DNA from: Calliphora vicina
Lineage: Eukaryota; Arthropoda; Insecta; Diptera; Calliphoridae
NCBI RefSeq assembly: GCF_958450345.1
Contig: NC_088782.1
Coordinates: 4,783,501 to 4,847,500, forward strand
DNA length: 64,000 nucleotides
Direction: 5' to 3'
Under the pieces are notes generated by a model. It had not been told where the DNA came from and searched no databases. It was given only the letters and a program-made list of their open reading frames with translations. The stretch's first letter is position 1; every line of letters starts with the position of its first letter. Position numbers and translations under genes: made by a program. This document shows, piece by piece, positions 1 through 11,639 of the stretch.

Positions 1-87
1 AAGAAAATTAACTACTCAATTTCATGTATATCAAATATAAAACAATGTTAATAACAGCATGTTTGTAAACATGATGAGTATTGCAAC

Positions 88-735
88 CAGTGTTGCCAGG
101 AGCTGGCAAAAAAAGGAGCTATATTAAAAAATAGCAAGAAAAAGCTAAAATATTATAAATTAAGAATTTAGGTTTATATTTATTTTTAAATAAAAAATTA
201 GAAAATACGTTCATAAAAGTAAATAAAAATTAAAACGGTACACATCAGCAGCAAACAGAAAATTAAATTAATCAATAGTGCTAGTTGAAAAAATTGTCAA
301 GCGGGGCACCCGGTGGCTTAAACTAATTCAAGTACGCTGAGTTCAGTGGTTTTTTTAGGTTAGCACTTGTTTTCGAGATATACCGTTATTTCAAAAATGG
401 AGGAGGTTGCATAACATATATTCGCGTAACTCAAAAACGGTTTAGTTTATGGAATAAACTGAAAAACCGAAAATTCCACTTGATATTTCTTCTTTTAATT
501 CTGCACAAATCTTGAATATGTTGAAAAGCTAAATGAAAAACATTAATGAATTACAATGAAAATGGCTCACAAATATAAATTTAGCCTTTTTATTTATTCT
601 ATTCTATAGTCTATTTTGGTTTTGAAATTAAAAAAAGGCTAGAAAAAAGCCACGAAGTTAAAACCAAAATTTTGAGGCCAAATAGTAAATAAAAAGGCTA
701 AATTTATCCTCAAAAAGGCTGAACTGGCAACACTG
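88..735. mobile_element. Non-autonomous hAT-type element with exact 8-bp target duplication
   Basis: The left end begins CAGTGTTGCCAGG and the right end is its inverse (ctggcaacactg). Directly outside both ends lies the same 8-mer, ATTGCAAC (80-87 and 736-743). An 8-bp duplication plus CAGTGTTGCCA-type ends is the signature of the hAT superfamily. The 648-bp interior has no coding capacity. Subterminal parts on both sides are built from AT-rich runs with AAGGCTA/TAGCCTTT-like words, so the inverted similarity extends loosely inward. The exact duplication suggests a fairly recent insertion. Confidence 0.85.
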
Positions 736-743
736 ATTGCAAC

Positions 744-1678
744 GGTCATTACAGATCAGTAAATTCAAATTTGTAATGCGAAAAAAAATGTACGAAGATC
801 CAATATTGAGTAAGAAATTCTTCAAATTTCTTTAAATATTGCGGCTAACTTCTCAATTTTTTTATAATCTATTTCTTCTCATTATTGTTTTGCTATTTAC
901 TGTATTCATTTGTTATATCATACCTTCAATTGCGTTTTATCTCCTTAAATGCATTTATTATTTGCTTTTATTGATGCTTTTATTTAATTTTAAATTGGTC
1001 ACAAAGTTGTATGAATATTGTGTTTAACAAATAAACGCTTTTATCCTCCGGCTTTCAAAGAAGACCACAAATGCAATAATATTACACGTATTATACATAC
1101 CAGTGCAGTTCATAGAAACTTAAATAAACCCAGCGGTTTATTTAATGCTACCAGGACTTCACTTTGTAGGCCTTCTAAAATACATACTTGTTCTACACAT
1201 TCTAACAGATACGATACTCATTCTATTCTGCCTTCTAGCACAAGATAATATAGAAAGGCTTCGGTTGACCATCTAAAAAATGTCATACACAATTGCATTA
1301 CAAAATGTTTATTTAAAAATTCAAATATAGATGGTTTTACAATTATTCTTCTATGTTGTATCTGTATAATAAAATTGAATTTGCTCTCTTTATTACGAAG
1401 GCGTTACCTGAAACCAGAAGAAGGTACAAAGTCTACAAAGAAATTTTGTATTTTTAACATTCGTTTGAAGTGGATTTTTATATATACCGTGCACACGTGA
1501 TACTTAAAAGTATTTTTTTTTTAATTTTTATCCTTAATAATCCTATTTAACGGCTAGTTTCAGCAGACCTTTAATTAGGCTTTAACTTTACGGTTTTTTA
1601 ATAGAAGACATTCTACAAGCTTTCAACGCATGACCGTCTAATATGCCTTGTGATAGCAAACTAGGGTTGAGTGTCCAT
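744..1678. other. AT-rich stretch, no gene recognised
   Basis: The small frames at 839-1027 (hydrophobic) and 1018-1248 have no recognisable domain, codon signature or neighbour support. A motif near 1380-1440 (gttacctgaaaccagaagaag) weakly resembles 2480-2510 beside the mariner relic, so some of this may be old repeat. Confidence 0.5.
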
Positions 1679-2478
1679 TAGGGTGGCCCTTAATAAACAA
1701 AAGTTGGATTTTGGCCATTCTCACCCTCCAGTTTGGTGAACATTAGTAAAAAAATCATCCTGAAAAAATTTTAGGTAAATCGGTTGGGGATAAGATGTGC
1801 CGCAAGCCCTCTGAAGTTTAGAGATGCATTTACAAGGGCAAAAAAGGCATTTTTTTCAATTTTTGTAAATATTTTGCCATTAAAAAATTACTTTTCCAAT
1901 TTAATTTAAAAGAATAGAAATGTGTACGCAATTGTCGTTCTAATGAGACATAAAAAACAGAAATTGATCAAAAAATGTTAAAGTTATTAAAAAATCGCCA
2001 GGCCATTAACGTGTCTCAGGCAGCTAGAACAAGAAAGGTAGGAACAAAATTAACATATTTTGATAAATATTAAAATAAAAGCTCATTTTTACTTAAAATA
2101 TGTCCATATTTACTTGTATATGAGTTGTTGTCTTCGTAGGATACCGTTAACCTATTCGCAGGTATAACCAAAAAAAATAAAAATTTTTTAACGGCAGTTT
2201 CAAAACTCCATTTTCAAATTTTTAAAAATTTTCTAAAACAAATTTCAGAATTTTTTGATCATCTCATTGGAATTTATTAGGAATATAATAGGGAATAAAA
2301 ATGTGAAAAAATTATGAAAATATCTCTTATAGTTTTTCCGTACCTGCGATTCAAATTTTGAAATTTTCGAGAAAATAAAAAATTATTTGGCAATTTTTAG
2401 GACAATGAGCTCTATTTCCTTACTCTTATGAATTTTAAGTAAAAGCTATTGAGAATATTATAGTCCAGATATTATAAA
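1679..2478 (+). mobile_element. hAT-type repeat, 'TAGGGTGGCCC' family, copy 1 (right side lost)
   Basis: It begins TAGGGTGGCCCTTAATAAAC, the same terminus as the complete copy at 21419-22435, and runs collinear with it and with 31283-31980 (shared landmarks: 'gtgtctcaggc' near 2010, 'acctattcgcaggta' near 2150, 'gagctctatttcc' near 2407). It stops near 2478, where mariner-related sequence begins, so the right terminal repeat is missing. The expected left duplication would be GTGTCCAT (1671-1678), but no partner is left. Non-coding. Confidence 0.75.
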
Positions 2479-2479
2479 T

Positions 2480-3660
2480 CGTTACATGAAACCATAAGAA
2501 GATACAAAATCCTTAAATCCTTCATGCTCAATTGAATTACAATATTGAGTGCATGACTTAAAAATGCGGGATTTTCCCAAATTTTTAGCTTTTATTTTGA
2601 ACATTTGTACAATATAAATTAATTCACAGTATTGGCTATTTCTAGCTATGACCTTTTCCCATCTTTCTGGTAACATTTGAGCCAAAAGAACTGCTCATAT
2701 TTTGAGGCCAAGAACGAATCAAGTTAATATCGGATACCCTATTCCAAAGTGAAGCATATTCCAGAGAGAGCGTTCTGCATCAATCGAAAAAATTGTAATC
2801 GGACGGAGCACACTCTTCTGGACTATAAAGCGATTGAGGCAAAAATTCCCAATGACTTCATGTGGCCGAGCATTTTCATGATGGATTATTACAGTATCAT
2901 GTTTGGCCGCATATTCTGGGCGTTTTTCGGCCAATGATCACTTCAAATGAATAACTTGCAATCGTCTGGACATATTTAAACAGCTCATAGTAGATAGGAC
3001 ACTTTAGCTTCCACCAAATACATACAATTATTATAGAAAAAATATAATTGAGCATGGTTACTGTAACCATTTAAATAGTGCTACAAGATTTTTAACAATA
3101 TTATAGTCACAGTAACTATTTACATGATTGTGGTAACCTTAATATGGTTAATTTATGATTCACATGATTGTATCAACCATATATATGGTTACAGTAAACA
3201 AATATATGTTTGTGGCAACCATATTTATGATGAATAATTTTATCATAATATGTTGTTCTCAGATTATGATAAGCCTTAAGCCGAGAGCAACATAATATGA
3301 TAAGTCATTCATCATATGAATGGTTGTCACAAACATATATTTGTTTACTGTAACCATATATATGGTTGATACAATCATGTGAATCGTAAATTAACCATAG
3401 TATGGTTACCACAATCATGTAAATGATTACTGTGACTATAATATAGTTAAAAACTTGTAACAATATTGAAATGGTTACAGTAACCATGCCCAACTATATT
3501 TTTTCTCTGCGTGTGGTTTTCCGGGCTTCATATTTAACAAATCTCTTACGCTTTGGGTTTTGTAATGTATCTATTTCATCGCAAGTAATGATTCGGTGCA
3601 AAAATTATTTTCTTTTATAGCGTTCAAGCAGCATCTCAGACATACAAAATTGTAAAGAAA
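2480..3660 (-). pseudogene. Mariner transposase relic, split by a fold-back insertion
   Basis: Read on the minus strand, 2719-2934 gives a mariner-like block with EKRPEYAAKHDTVI followed by HHENARPH. Mariners normally have HHDNARPH, where the D is the second catalytic residue; here it is E, so the copy is dead. Sequence at about 3516-3660 (minus) matches the region before it, including a FLHRIITCDE-like stretch carrying the first catalytic D. Between them lies the palindromic element at 3023-3515, an insertion that broke the frame. The matching relic at 62940-64000 shows the uninterrupted order. Terminal inverted repeats are not clear. Confidence 0.85.
3023..3515. mobile_element. Fold-back (palindromic) element inserted in mariner
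   Basis: Almost the whole segment is one long inverted repeat. The left arm (from about 3035, agaaaaaatataattgagc, then ggttactgtaacc) pairs with the right arm (3470-3510, ggttacagtaacc then tatattttttctctgcg). The centre of symmetry is near 3260-3290, around two 'ttatcataatatg'-like arms. Many smaller palindromes (atatatggtt, ggtaacc) sit within the arms. Related copies are at 11640-11890 and 50120-50960. The outer end consensus appears to be CACNCAGAGAAAAAATA. No coding capacity. Confidence 0.8.
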
Positions 3661-4270
3661 AACAAGTAAGAAAGTATGGTCGGTCAAGCCATGAACAATT
3701 ATGGACCGATCACCATGAAATTAGGTCGTGTGATTTATGTTATGAAAGTCAACTATGTTGAATTTTGTGTGTATACCAATATTTTTAAGCGATTTATGCA
3801 CGTTAAAGTGATTTTCTGAAGCAAGTCTATATGGGAGCTAAGACTAAATATGGACCGATCGTGACAAAATTTGGTGACATGAATTTTGTATGTATAAAAT
3901 TAATTTGGAACGGAATTTGTGGTGATACATACATAAATTAAACATTTATGACCGATAAAGTCCAAATTCGGAAGGACATTTGTATGGTGGCTAGGTGAAA
4001 TAATGGACCGATTTCATCCAGTTTCAATAGGCTTGGTCCTTGGGTCGAAAAAGTAATATGTACCAAATTTTATTGAAATATCTTCAAAATTGCAACCTGT
4101 ACTCTGCGCACAAGGTTTACATGGACAGCCAGCCAGCCGAATCAGAAAGTCGATCGTCTAAGTCGTTCGGTATACTTTAAGGTGGGTGTTAGACTAATAT
4201 TTTTTGGCGTTACAAACATCTTCACAAACGCATTATACCCTCCCCCACTATGGTGGTGTAGGGTATAAAT
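3661..4270 (-). mobile_element. DINE-1/mini-me-like repeat, family A
   Basis: On the minus strand it starts with an inverted-repeat head (accctacaccaccatagtgg then gagggtat), has a core resembling the INE-1/mini-me core (aaagtatacc...gactta...) followed by a short GTCY-type stretch (here ggctggctggctg), and ends ...catactttcttacttgttt. This order (head inverted repeat, core, GTCY tract, variable body) is that of the Helentron-related DINE-1/mini-me elements of Diptera. Copies with the same body lie near 5928, 35515, 37049 and 46188. Small frames inside it are meaningless. Confidence 0.75.
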
Positions 4271-5927
4271 ATTTGGTTTAGTGTAACTCTATTGGGGTAC
4301 AGATGTCACGTACGATACATGAAGTCTTCAAAATAAGGCCATTGAGGAAGGCCTCTTTACTGCATATTTGTGCCGCTGGTACATTTTCATACTCGCATAC
4401 ACAGGAAAATGTGAATAAACATAAATGCTCACATACATATACACTCACTCACACTCAAACACTTCAAAATACAATGCGCAGAAACAATGAACTGTTAATT
4501 GATTTACAGTGATTCTCATTACAATTATTCGTACAATTCAGTCTTTGCATTTAAAAATTTAATTCCCTCAAGTTGTTTTAAAACGTTGTTTCTTTACTTT
4601 TATTGTTTGCATTGTGTTCTGTTGAGTGAATTTGTATGTTTGTATTTATTAATTTAATTACATTCATTTCTTAGGGTAAATGAAAATAAATTCATTTTCG
4701 TATATGTATTTCATAATAGCAGCATTAAATACATGTACAATTATACATTGTACATATTCACATGATGATGTGCTATTTTGTAAATTAATTAAGGTCACTA
4801 GATTTAAACTTATTTTCAGCAAATACTACTTTAAATATTCATTTAAATTTAAAGAATTTTAAATTCTACAAATTTAAGGTAGTTACTACTTATAACATCA
4901 AATCGAAAACAATATCATTTACAATGATTTGGTCAACTGTTAATTAAATTAATTTTTTAATTTGTTGAATGTGTTTTTTTTTAAATATTTTTGGAATAAT
5001 TCTTTAGGGCTTTGAATTTGTTAGCTTTAATATATTTATGTTTTTAGAATTTCTATGATGGATATGTCGATGTCGTTTTAAGTATAAACTAAATATAAAT
5101 AAACCATTTCTTTCAGACATTTACTCGAATAATGGTTAAAACAACCCCTACGATATATTGTCATCAACATATTTTATATGAAACACATATGCCTCATATG
5201 CATATCCCTTTGTGTTTTGGCATGTAAATAAATTCGTATGTAATCTTAAGTATTCTTATAGGTTGTATTGTTAAAAAACCTGCAAATTGTTTCCTCTCCC
5301 TTTTTAGACTTGTTGTGCCTTTTCTTCGTGCGATAAAAACTTACGTAATGGAGCATAAAATAAAGATAATGTAATGACAATAGAAAACAATTGTGCATAC
5401 ATGATTGACGTTATTCATGTTTCCATCCATCAATCTCGAATTGTTACAAAGCCTGAATTCTATACAGCACACAGCGTTAAATGTAATCGCAAGTGTATTT
5501 GGTTTTGGAGACTCAAACAGACTTCTCTATGAACAATGATAACAGGGAGAGATATAAAAATAGGTTTTAGCCACATATGGAGGATTATTCGTTTTGTGGA
5601 GGGCCACTAGATGGATTAAAAGCAAGTGTTTGCACAACATTTTAGTGTAACTTTTCGTTTGTGACACCATAACAGACCTATAGTTATGGTTAGTTTTGCT
5701 AAATGTCATAATAAAATGATTTTTTTTTTAATCTCTTAGAAAATAAATACGAAATATTTTTTTCTGGGTATTTAAGTTTTCTGTAAATTTGATTAACATT
5801 TAAGTTCAGACTAAAATTATTGTAAAACTCTTTAAATAATTGAAGTAATGCAAACTAAAGTTACCTTTCAACCGTTTTGAATCAATAGCCAGCCTTGTTG
5901 CTATATCACTGCATAATGTTAATAGAA
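4271..5927. other. AT-rich stretch, no gene recognised
   Basis: There is a CA/AC-rich patch near 4430-4470 (acatacacactcactcacac) and a 'gatgtcacgtacgatac' motif at 4302-4319 that recurs near 36560 and 36757. No domain is recognisable in the short frames at 4303, 4680 or 5527. Confidence 0.5.
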
Positions 5928-6664
5928 AACAAATAAGAAAGTATGGTCGGTCAAGCCCGACCATATAATACCCTACACTAAGTAAAAGAGTAAAAACATT
6001 TTTCTTTTAAAATTTCAATAATTTATATTTTTGAGTGATTTTCGGAAGTGGACCTTATATGGGGGCTATGACCAATTATATACCGATCACCATGCAATTA
6101 GGTCGTGTGATTTGTGTCTATATGAAAGTTTACTATGTTGAATTTTGTGAGTATACCAACATTTTTAAGCGATTTATGCATGTTAAAGTGATTTTCGGAA
6201 GCGAGTCTATATGGGAGCTATGAATAATTATGAACCGATCGTAACAAAATTTGGTGACATGAATTTTGTATATATAAAAATTATTTGGAGCGCAATTTGT
6301 GGAGATACATTTATAAATTAAACATTTATGACCGATAAAGTCCAATTTCTGAAGGACATTTGTATGGGGGCTAGGTGAAATAATGGACCGATTTCCGCCA
6401 GTTTCAATAGGCTTGGTCCTTGGACCGAAAATATTATATACCAAATTTGATCGAAATATCTTCAAAATTGCGACCTGTTCTCTGCGCACAAGGTTTACAT
6501 GGACAGCCAGCCAACCAGACGGACGGACGGACATCGTTTAATCGACTCAGAAAGTGATTCTAAGTCGATCGGTATACTTTAAGGTGTAATAATATTTCTG
6601 GGCGTTACAAACATCTGCACAAACGCATAATACCCTCCCCACTATGGTGGTGTAGGGTATAAAT
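5928..6664 (-). mobile_element. DINE-1/mini-me-like repeat, family A, long copy
   Basis: This is the most complete copy of family A here. On the minus strand: head accctacaccaccatagtgg, core with acttagaatcactttctgag, a (GTCC)n tract at 6517-6533, and tail through gggcttgaccgaccatactttc. Two internal segments ('gattttcggaag...ggacc' and 'ttatatgggagctat') repeat in direct order. A 133-codon minus frame (6133-6534) crosses it but is repeat sequence. Confidence 0.75.
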
Positions 6665-6850
6665 ATGTAGATAGAAAAATATTGCAGGAGACAGTTGTTG
6701 CAGATAGAAAAATGTTTCAGCAACATGTAGATTGAAACAATGTTGCAGCAACATGTTGGTAGAAAACATTTTGCTGCAACATGATGTATACAAATGTTGA
6801 GGCAACATGTTGTTAGAATAAATGTAGCTGGAACATGTTGTTGGAAAAAA
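6665..6850. repeat. Diverged patch of the 28-bp 'TGTTGCAGCAACATG' minisatellite
   Basis: Six to seven degenerate units of the motif atgttgcagcaacatgttg-n-tagaaa follow one another at roughly 28-bp spacing, directly after the DINE-like head. The same unit makes the patch at 7430-7720 and the large array at 9719-10780. Confidence 0.75.
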
Positions 6851-6867
6851 TCCAAATTAAGCCTTGA

Positions 6868-7033
6868 ATATAGAGTCATCCTGTATAAGACCGTTTTAAA
6901 ACAAACAGAGGGCCCAATCTAAAATTGATAGGACCATGACGGAAGCACAATGGTACATAAGAAACGAAAACATTCACAGGGACGTGGGAGTTCTATTGGT
7001 GAAGAAAGAGTTCAAGAAAGTTCGTGAGTAATA
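6868..7033 (+). pseudogene. C-terminal relic of a jockey-type non-LTR retrotransposon
   Basis: In one frame the first part reads YRVILYKTVLKQ, like the 'nKLLLYKtvLkP' segment after the reverse-transcriptase domain of jockey-clade elements. After a gap and frame change it reads EAQWYIRNENIHRDVGV...VKKEFKK and ends at a stop, matching the usual C-terminal 'APWYvsN..iHrDL.i..VkeEi' tail of that clade. About 100 residues expected between the blocks are missing. No poly-A tail or target duplication is visible. A small dead fragment, recognised from family knowledge only. Confidence 0.6.
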
Positions 7034-7109
7034 TAATATTTGGTTGATAGAATAATCTAGCAACATGTTGCATCTACATGTTAATAGTAATGTTGTAGCA
7101 ACTTTTAGA

Positions 7110-7375
7110 TGGGGAAAAAGAAGTTTATTAATTTTCCAATATCGGATACCATTCCCAAATGAAGCGCATCCCGGAAACAGAGTTCTACTTCAATCGAAAA
7201 AAATAGTAGTCGGACGGTCAAGGTCTGAACCGTAAAGCGGGTTAGGCAAAACCTCCCAAGGTCTTGTTGAGTTACACAATAATCTCCATGGAGTAATGCC
7301 TCTAATTCTTGCTCTTCAAACTTTTTCGCTGGCCTAGCCGATCTTTATCAAATTATTGTGAAATTGTTTGAAATA
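7110..7375 (-). pseudogene. Mariner transposase relic with large internal deletion
   Basis: On the minus strand, 7255-7370 matches the N-terminal block of the mariner at 63554-63802 (DKDRL.Q.K, then a stretch like EALL). It is followed directly by 7130-7240, which matches the C-terminal block (compare 'caaatgaagcgcatcccgg' with 'caaagtgaattgtatccca' at 63091). The middle, with the first two catalytic residues, has been deleted. Not functional. Confidence 0.65.
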
Positions 7376-7429
7376 CCGAAATAATCCAAGCGTTTAAATT
7401 AAATTGGTAAATCTCTGTATTTAGTTTTA

Positions 7430-7720
7430 AACCAAATATATCTGCAACATTTTGATAGACAAATGTTGCAACAACATAAGATAAAAAATGTTGCTAGAAC
7501 ATATTGATAGAAACAATAGCAACATGTTGTTAAAATAAATGTTGCAGGAACATGTTGTTAGAAAAAATTTCGCTAGAGAAAATAATCTAGCAACATGCTT
7601 CCAAAAAAAATGTTTCAGCTCATGTAGATAGAATTGTTGTAGCAACTAGTTAATAGGGAAAATGATACAGCAACTTAAAATGTTGCAAAAATGTTGCCGT
7701 AACATGATTATAGTTAAAAT
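7430..7720. repeat. Second diverged patch of the 28-bp minisatellite
   Basis: Repeated words aaatgttgcaacaacat, gttgctagaacatattgatag and aaatgttgcaggaacatgttg recur about every 28 bp. It is more degenerate than the array at 9719-10780. Together with 6665-6850 it flanks the jockey and mariner fragments, so one older array may have been interrupted by them. Confidence 0.65.
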
Positions 7721-9718
7721 GTTTTAAGAATTTATCTCCAAATCTAAGATTTTTTATTTTGTCAACACTTTTAAAGGGTAAATGAGATTCTATAGACACT
7801 TTCATTTTTGTTATAACTCTCACTGCGAGTAATAAGTTTGCCATTCAGTTTGAAATGGGCTTTCCGAAGTCAGATATCGCACAGACCCAACAATAATATT
7901 TTTATTGCCGAAAATCGGGCAATAAATAGCCGCTACTGATTCGTTTTTTGTAAATGTTGGAATATATCTCTGTGGATAGTTAACATATACATGTATGTCA
8001 AATGAAAATACCAAAAATAGTTTTTTAATTATACAACATTTTGTCCACCAATAAAATATATCACAAAAACAAACTGTTCCTCCATTTAGTTTAAATTTTT
8101 TTTTAGTCTTAACTTAACAAATGTTTTCATCAATAAATTGTTCATTATACTAGGTGGAGGGTATATAAGAATCGAATAAAACAGTCCTACATTTGTTCTC
8201 TCTTTTGTTCAAAAAAATGTTTGTCTTCAAATAACATCAAATATTAAAATTGCCTGAAATTTAAATCAACACATTTCATGTGCCTGTGTTTGTATGCATA
8301 TCTCTGTTTCGAACATAAACAAGACTTGTGTTTTAACTTATTACCCACAAAACCAATTTCTATTGTGGGTAAGTAACAAAATGTAGCATCATCATTTTCC
8401 AAATGAAAAATTGTGTAAACATTTTCTTAGAAAGATACATACCTTTTTAACATGGAAATCATGTAAAATTTACATTCTTTAATACATTTATGTCAATCTT
8501 TTTTTTTTTATTTTTTTTTTAATATTTTTGTTCTATGTGGGTGATGAAATTCTTATTCCCCTGAAGAAAAGTTAAGTACTGTATGTGGCCATAAATTTTC
8601 CAAGTGTGGAGTAGTGTTATAGTTTCATGCAGCAATTGTACTATTGTTGCAACATATTAAATTTTTAATTAGCAATAATAATGTGCTGCAATCTTGATGT
8701 GGCCTGTTTCTATATAATTTTTCCTCCTTTTTTTTTTGTTTTTTTTTGTTTATGTGTAATTCTGCCCACCACTGAAATAATTGCCATTAATTTTGTTTTC
8801 AGGTTTTCAGTTCATTTTTCTTTGTTGTTGCTATTGTTGTATTTGGAGTGTTTTTGTTGTGTTTTGCAATGAGTTTTTGGTTGTGTTGCAATTTTAATAT
8901 CAGGTCATTTACAATTTTCATTGTCTGTATGTCTGTCTGTCTGTTTGTACATCTTGTTGAAATGTTATTTATTTTGTTGTTGTTGTAGTTGTTGCTGTTG
9001 TCGGTAGTAGTTCCATTGTCCGGCTTTGGTTGGTTATATGAGGCCATTAAAAATACATTAACAAATTTCATATATGAAATGATTTTTAAATGAAAATTTT
9101 AAATATAATGAAAAGTTTCTGTATTTTATGTTTGTATTTATGTATGTACAATATGTATTTACTTATATGTATGTAAGTGAGAATGTTGTTTTGCAAAGCA
9201 TGTGTTTGTTTCCTGTATCATTTTAAATTCATTTCATTTACAGGCTCTCATACTCTCTGTATTATACAATAGAAAACAATGTCCTTTCTCTTTGCATTTA
9301 TATGCTGATATTGTTCATATTTAATGAAAATCCGATATTGTAATGACCACGATTAAATTCACACTTTATCATGTTGTGGTCTTTATATTTATTAAAAAAA
9401 AAAGTAAAAAAAATACATCAAGGACTATTGCAGGTGGTTTTTGCAGTTGCAAAAATTTTGCTGTAATATGGAAATTATAATATTGACATAAACATGAGCG
9501 TTATAATGGAGTGTGTCAATATTTTTAAATATTGCTGTTAATAATATTTTTTTAGAATACGAAAGATATTTGTTAGATATTTATAGATGTAGCGAATCAG
9601 AAATACCATTTAAGTATAACTAAATTAATAATTCAATTTAAATGACTTTTGAGAATATAGTGAATAATTTGCAGCTGTATTTGTTTGAAGAAATTGTTGC
9701 AGCTAACATTTTCACTTA
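7721..9718. other. AT-rich non-coding stretch with simple repeats
   Basis: It contains T-runs (8485-8535, 8722-8750), a (TGTC)n tract at 8925-8944, a TTG-rich tract (8965-9000) and TATG/TGTA repeats (9127-9175). A short 'ggtggagggtatataagaatcg' at 8154-8175 resembles the tail of DINE-like family B. No gene recognised; the frame at 8799-9071 is Asn-rich simple-repeat translation. Confidence 0.55.
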
Positions 9719-10780
9719 CACAAGTTTATAGTAAAAATGTTGCCGCAACATGTTTATAGAAAAAATGCTGCAGCAACATGTTTATAGAAAAATTGTTCAC
9801 AGAAAAAATGTTACAGCAACATGTTTATAGTGAAAATGTTGCAGCGACATGTTTATAGTGAAAATGATGCAGCAACAAGTTTATAGTGAAAATGTTGCAG
9901 CAACAGGTTTATAGTGAAAATGTTGCAGCAACATGTTTATAGTGAAAATGTTGCAGCAACATGTTTATAGTGAAAATGTTGCAGCAACATGTTTATAGTG
10001 AAAATGTTGCAGCGACATGTTTATAGTGAAAATGTTGCAGCAACAAGTTTATAGTGAAAATGTTGCAGCAACAGGTTTATAGTGAAAATGTTGCAGCAAC
10101 ATGTTTATAGTGAAAATGTTGCAGCAACATGTTTATAGTGAAAATGTTGCAGCAACATGTTTATAGTGAAAATGTTACAGCAACATGTTTAAAGTGAAAA
10201 TGTTGCAGCAACATGTTTAAAGTGAAAATGTTGCAGCAACATGTTTATAGTGAAAATGTTGCAGCAACATGTTTATAGTGAAAATGTTGCAGCAACATGT
10301 TTATAGTGAAAATGTTGCAGCAACATGTTTATAGTGAAAATGTTGCAGCAACATGTTTATAGTGAAAATGTTGCAGCAACATATTTATAGTGAAAATGTT
10401 GCAGCAACATGTTTATGGCGAAAATGTTACAGCAACATGATTATAGCAAAAATGTTTATAGTGAAAATGTTGCGGCAACATGTTTATAGCGAAAATGTTT
10501 ATAGTGAAAATGTTGCAGTAATGTGTTTACATATGGTTGAAATATTGAAGCAACTTGAATATATTGAAAATGTTGGAGCAATTTGTCTATAGTGATAATG
10601 TTGCAGAAAGTTTTTATTGTAAGAATGTAGAAGCAACATGTTTGTAGTAAAAATGTTGCAGCAACATGCTTATAGTGAAAATGTTGCAGCAACATGTTTA
10701 TAGTGAATATGTTGCAGCAACATGTTTATAGTGAATATGTTGTATCAACATGATTATTTTGAAAATGTTGCAGTAATGTT
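9719..10780. repeat. 28-bp minisatellite array (about 37 units) with a higher-order repeat
   Basis: The unit is 28 bp: gaaaatgttgcagcaacatg followed by tttatagt. It contains a 6-bp dyad, TGTTGC-a-GCAACA. In the core (9841-10400) units are nearly identical; both edges are degenerate. A set of variants (gcGACatg, acaAGt, acaGGt, then three standard units) occurs at 9841-10008 and again at 10009-10176, a 168-bp period, that is six units. From about 10440 some units are shortened (…aaaatgtttatagtgaaaatgttgc). Not coding: the period is not a multiple of three and the frames across it end quickly. Confidence 0.95.
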
Positions 10781-11639
10781 TTATACAATTATTATATTAT
10801 AATTATAAGACACATTCATTCATTTGAAATGGCTTTCTTTAATATAGAAATGCCTTTATCATTATACATATTTATAGATGAAAGATTACACCATTCAAAT
10901 TTCTATATCGGCAAAAGCAACCATAAACAAGAATGTTTCCAAACGTATCAAAATATTTGAAAATTGTAGACCTGAAAAATAATTCCGTAATTCCGTATTT
11001 ACCGCTAGAAGCTATTAAAGTTTAAATTCAAACAGTCCATTTGAAATTTTTTTTTTTTGCCAGGCCAATATTAGATGGAAATGAACGCATGCATCGATAT
11101 AAATTTTAATATTTCTTATTTGCAGGTGACATTCCCTTATATTCATTCGGTGATATTTAAATGCAAACCACAAACAAATGTCTAATAATGATATTGATTT
11201 GTTGTTTTATTTATTTTGTGTGAATATTTTTTTTTTGTGGAAAATTTATTACTTGCATTTACTTTAGACAAATGTGATATTATTTGTTAAATCAAACAAC
11301 TTAATAAAATAAAATACAAAGAAATAAAAAAAAAGAAAAACAAATTTTGGTGGTTATAGGTAAAGCTAGATATTTTCATAGACTTGAACAAATACCAAGT
11401 ATTTTTATTTACATAATACAATACATTGGCAGTAGATAATAGATCCTTGTAAAGCAAGGAATTTTTAAATATAAATGTAAGTAAAAAATATATAATTGTA
11501 CAATTGTACAATAAACTCAATATTAAAACTTTCTAATGTTTCAAGAATAATATAATCGGTATTACAAAAGTATCTTAACGCAGGAGTTAATTTAAGTTAA
11601 TATATCAATTTAAATGACTTTCAGTATTATAGTGAACAT
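10781..11639. other. AT-rich stretch, no gene recognised
   Basis: Nothing codes here. The segment near 11570-11640 (caatttaaatgactttcag…gtgaacattttgcagc) resembles 9640-9690 just left of the minisatellite, so the array and this flank may belong to the same repeat family. Confidence 0.5.

Noticed and set aside
839..1027. Small hydrophobic protein with a membrane-like segment
   Set aside because: T-rich DNA gives such frames by chance; there is no upstream or downstream gene structure.
6133..6534. 133-codon minus-strand frame, the longest in the window
   Set aside because: It runs through the DINE-1-like repeat and its GTCC tract; other copies of the repeat break the frame, and no domain is visible.
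9719..10780. Regular 28-bp repeats that resemble a CRISPR array
   Set aside because: Units are contiguous with no unique spacers, and the genome is eukaryotic; it is a minisatellite.
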